A stretch of DNA of 64,000 nucleotides from the NCBI RefSeq assembly GCF_900005765.1, contig NC_041689.1:682001-746000 (forward strand), given 5' to 3'. The notes under the pieces were generated by a model, which worked only from the letters and a program-made list of their open reading frames with translations, made no database searches and had not been told where the DNA came from. This DNA is from Plasmodium relictum (Eukaryota > Apicomplexa > Aconoidasida > Haemosporida > Plasmodiidae). Position 1 is the first letter of the stretch. Each line of letters begins with the position of its first letter. Made by a program: the position numbers and the translations under genes. Below, one piece after another: positions 63,480-64,000 of this stretch.

Positions 63480-64000
63480 TTAATAATTAGCACATACTTT
63501 TAAAAAATTTTTATTAACCGTACTTATATTGTAAATATCATTTGATTTATCTAAATGAAACAAGTGCCTTTTATTTAATTTTTTTTTTTTTAAATATGAT
63601 AGAATGTGTATTATTATCATATTTATTAAACCGTTAATTATAATTACTTCTATCATTATTATTATTATTATTGTTATCAATACTATCATTATTATTAGTA
63701 GTAGTAGTACTGGTATTATTATTATTAGTATTATTAGTGTTAGTATTATTAGTATTAGTATTAGTACTAGTACTATTATTAGTATTATTATTAGTAGTAA
63801 TGATATTACTATTATTATTACTTATGCTTTCATTATTATCATAGTTGTTATGTTTATTTTTATTATTTATGTTGTTATCATAATTACTTATATCATTGCT
63901 ATCTTCACCATTATCATTATTTATATTATTTTTACTTGTTAGAACTCTAAAATTATTATTATCTTTGTTTGAGAAAGAATTACTATATAAATTTGATTCA
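63480..64000 (-). CDS. Asn/Thr-rich C-terminus of an unidentified gene, 5' part outside the window
   Basis: From 64000 the minus strand is open in one frame, with Asn-, Ser- and Thr-rich sequence (NNTSTTTTNNNDSIDNNN) over more than 115 codons. The frame meets TAA at 63636-63634. Alternatively a 97-nt GT-AG intron (63647..63551, GTAATT...TTTAG) joins DR to NKSNDIYNISTVNKNFLK and ends at 63480. This keeps phase and adds less repetitive, more protein-like sequence. I favour the spliced form mildly. No domain is visible and I cannot name the product. Confidence 0.5.
63640..63800 (-). repeat. Asn/Thr/Ser trinucleotide-type coding repeat
   Basis: AAT/ACT/AGT codon runs encode poly-Asn and TSTNTNTNNTNT-like sequence, typical of replication-slippage inserts in this genome. 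Confidence 0.8.

Noticed and set aside
1-64000. tRNA, rRNA, CRISPR, transposon, telomere or centromere-type sequence
   Set aside because: No GC-rich cloverleaf-like segment, direct-repeat/spacer array, terminal inverted repeats or telomeric heptamers were seen; (AT)n tracts are scattered microsatellites, not a continuous centromeric block.

Overview
The window is a stretch of nuclear chromosome from a malaria parasite (genus Plasmodium). Intergenic DNA is almost pure A+T, with long poly(dT)/poly(dA) and (AT)n runs. Coding regions use nearly only A/T-ending codons and carry Asn- and Lys-rich low-complexity inserts. Introns are short, AT-rich and GT-AG. Genus-specific families are present, notably a CPW-WPC protein. 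From memory, the order AAT1 - RRP7-like - SET1 - cullin - CRAL-TRIO - CPW-WPC - alpha/beta hydrolase - small secreted protein - Pol epsilon matches the right part of P. falciparum chromosome 6, here read in reverse. The sequence is not P. falciparum itself as I remember it. The extreme AT content would suit an avian-malaria lineage, but I cannot fix the species.

Layout, left to right: (1) <1-2600 (-) MINDY-3/4-type deubiquitinase with N-terminal UIM-like motifs, C-terminus outside the window; (2) 5203-6615 (-) YTM1/WDR12 ribosome-biogenesis WD protein; (3) 8969-10066 (+) type I membrane protein with two GLG1-like Cys repeats; (4) 12941-21486 (+) DNA polymerase epsilon catalytic subunit, 4 exons; (5) 22505-23038 (-) 131-residue secreted protein, 2 exons; (6) 24418-26187 (+) alpha/beta-hydrolase-fold protein that appears to lack its catalytic residues; (7) 27180-29150 (+) CPW-WPC protein, 10 exons; (8) 29423-30549 (-) CRAL-TRIO/Sec14-like protein, 3 exons; (9) 32602-35812 (+) cullin, 2 exons; (10) 36648-56589 (-) SET1/MLL-like histone methyltransferase of about 6,486 residues, 6 exons; (11) 58278-59247 (-) RRP7-like protein, 2 exons; (12) 60479-62443 (+) amino-acid transporter AAT1, 2 exons; (13) 63480->64000 (-) Asn-rich C-terminus of a gene entering from the right.

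Most are housekeeping genes: ribosome assembly (YTM1, RRP7), DNA replication (Pol epsilon), ubiquitin biology (MINDY, cullin), chromatin (SET1), lipid handling (CRAL-TRIO) and transport (AAT1). The CPW-WPC protein is the parasite-specific exception. There are no operons. Genes are monocistronic and separated by 0.3-3 kb. Divergent pairs (YTM1/GLG1-like, secreted protein/hydrolase, CRAL-TRIO/cullin, RRP7/AAT1) share intergenic regions that probably hold both promoters. I saw no tRNA, rRNA, CRISPR, transposon or telomeric repeat. Exon boundaries were deduced by hand from GT-AG sites, reading phase and family motifs; every multi-exon model that lies wholly inside the window sums to a multiple of three.
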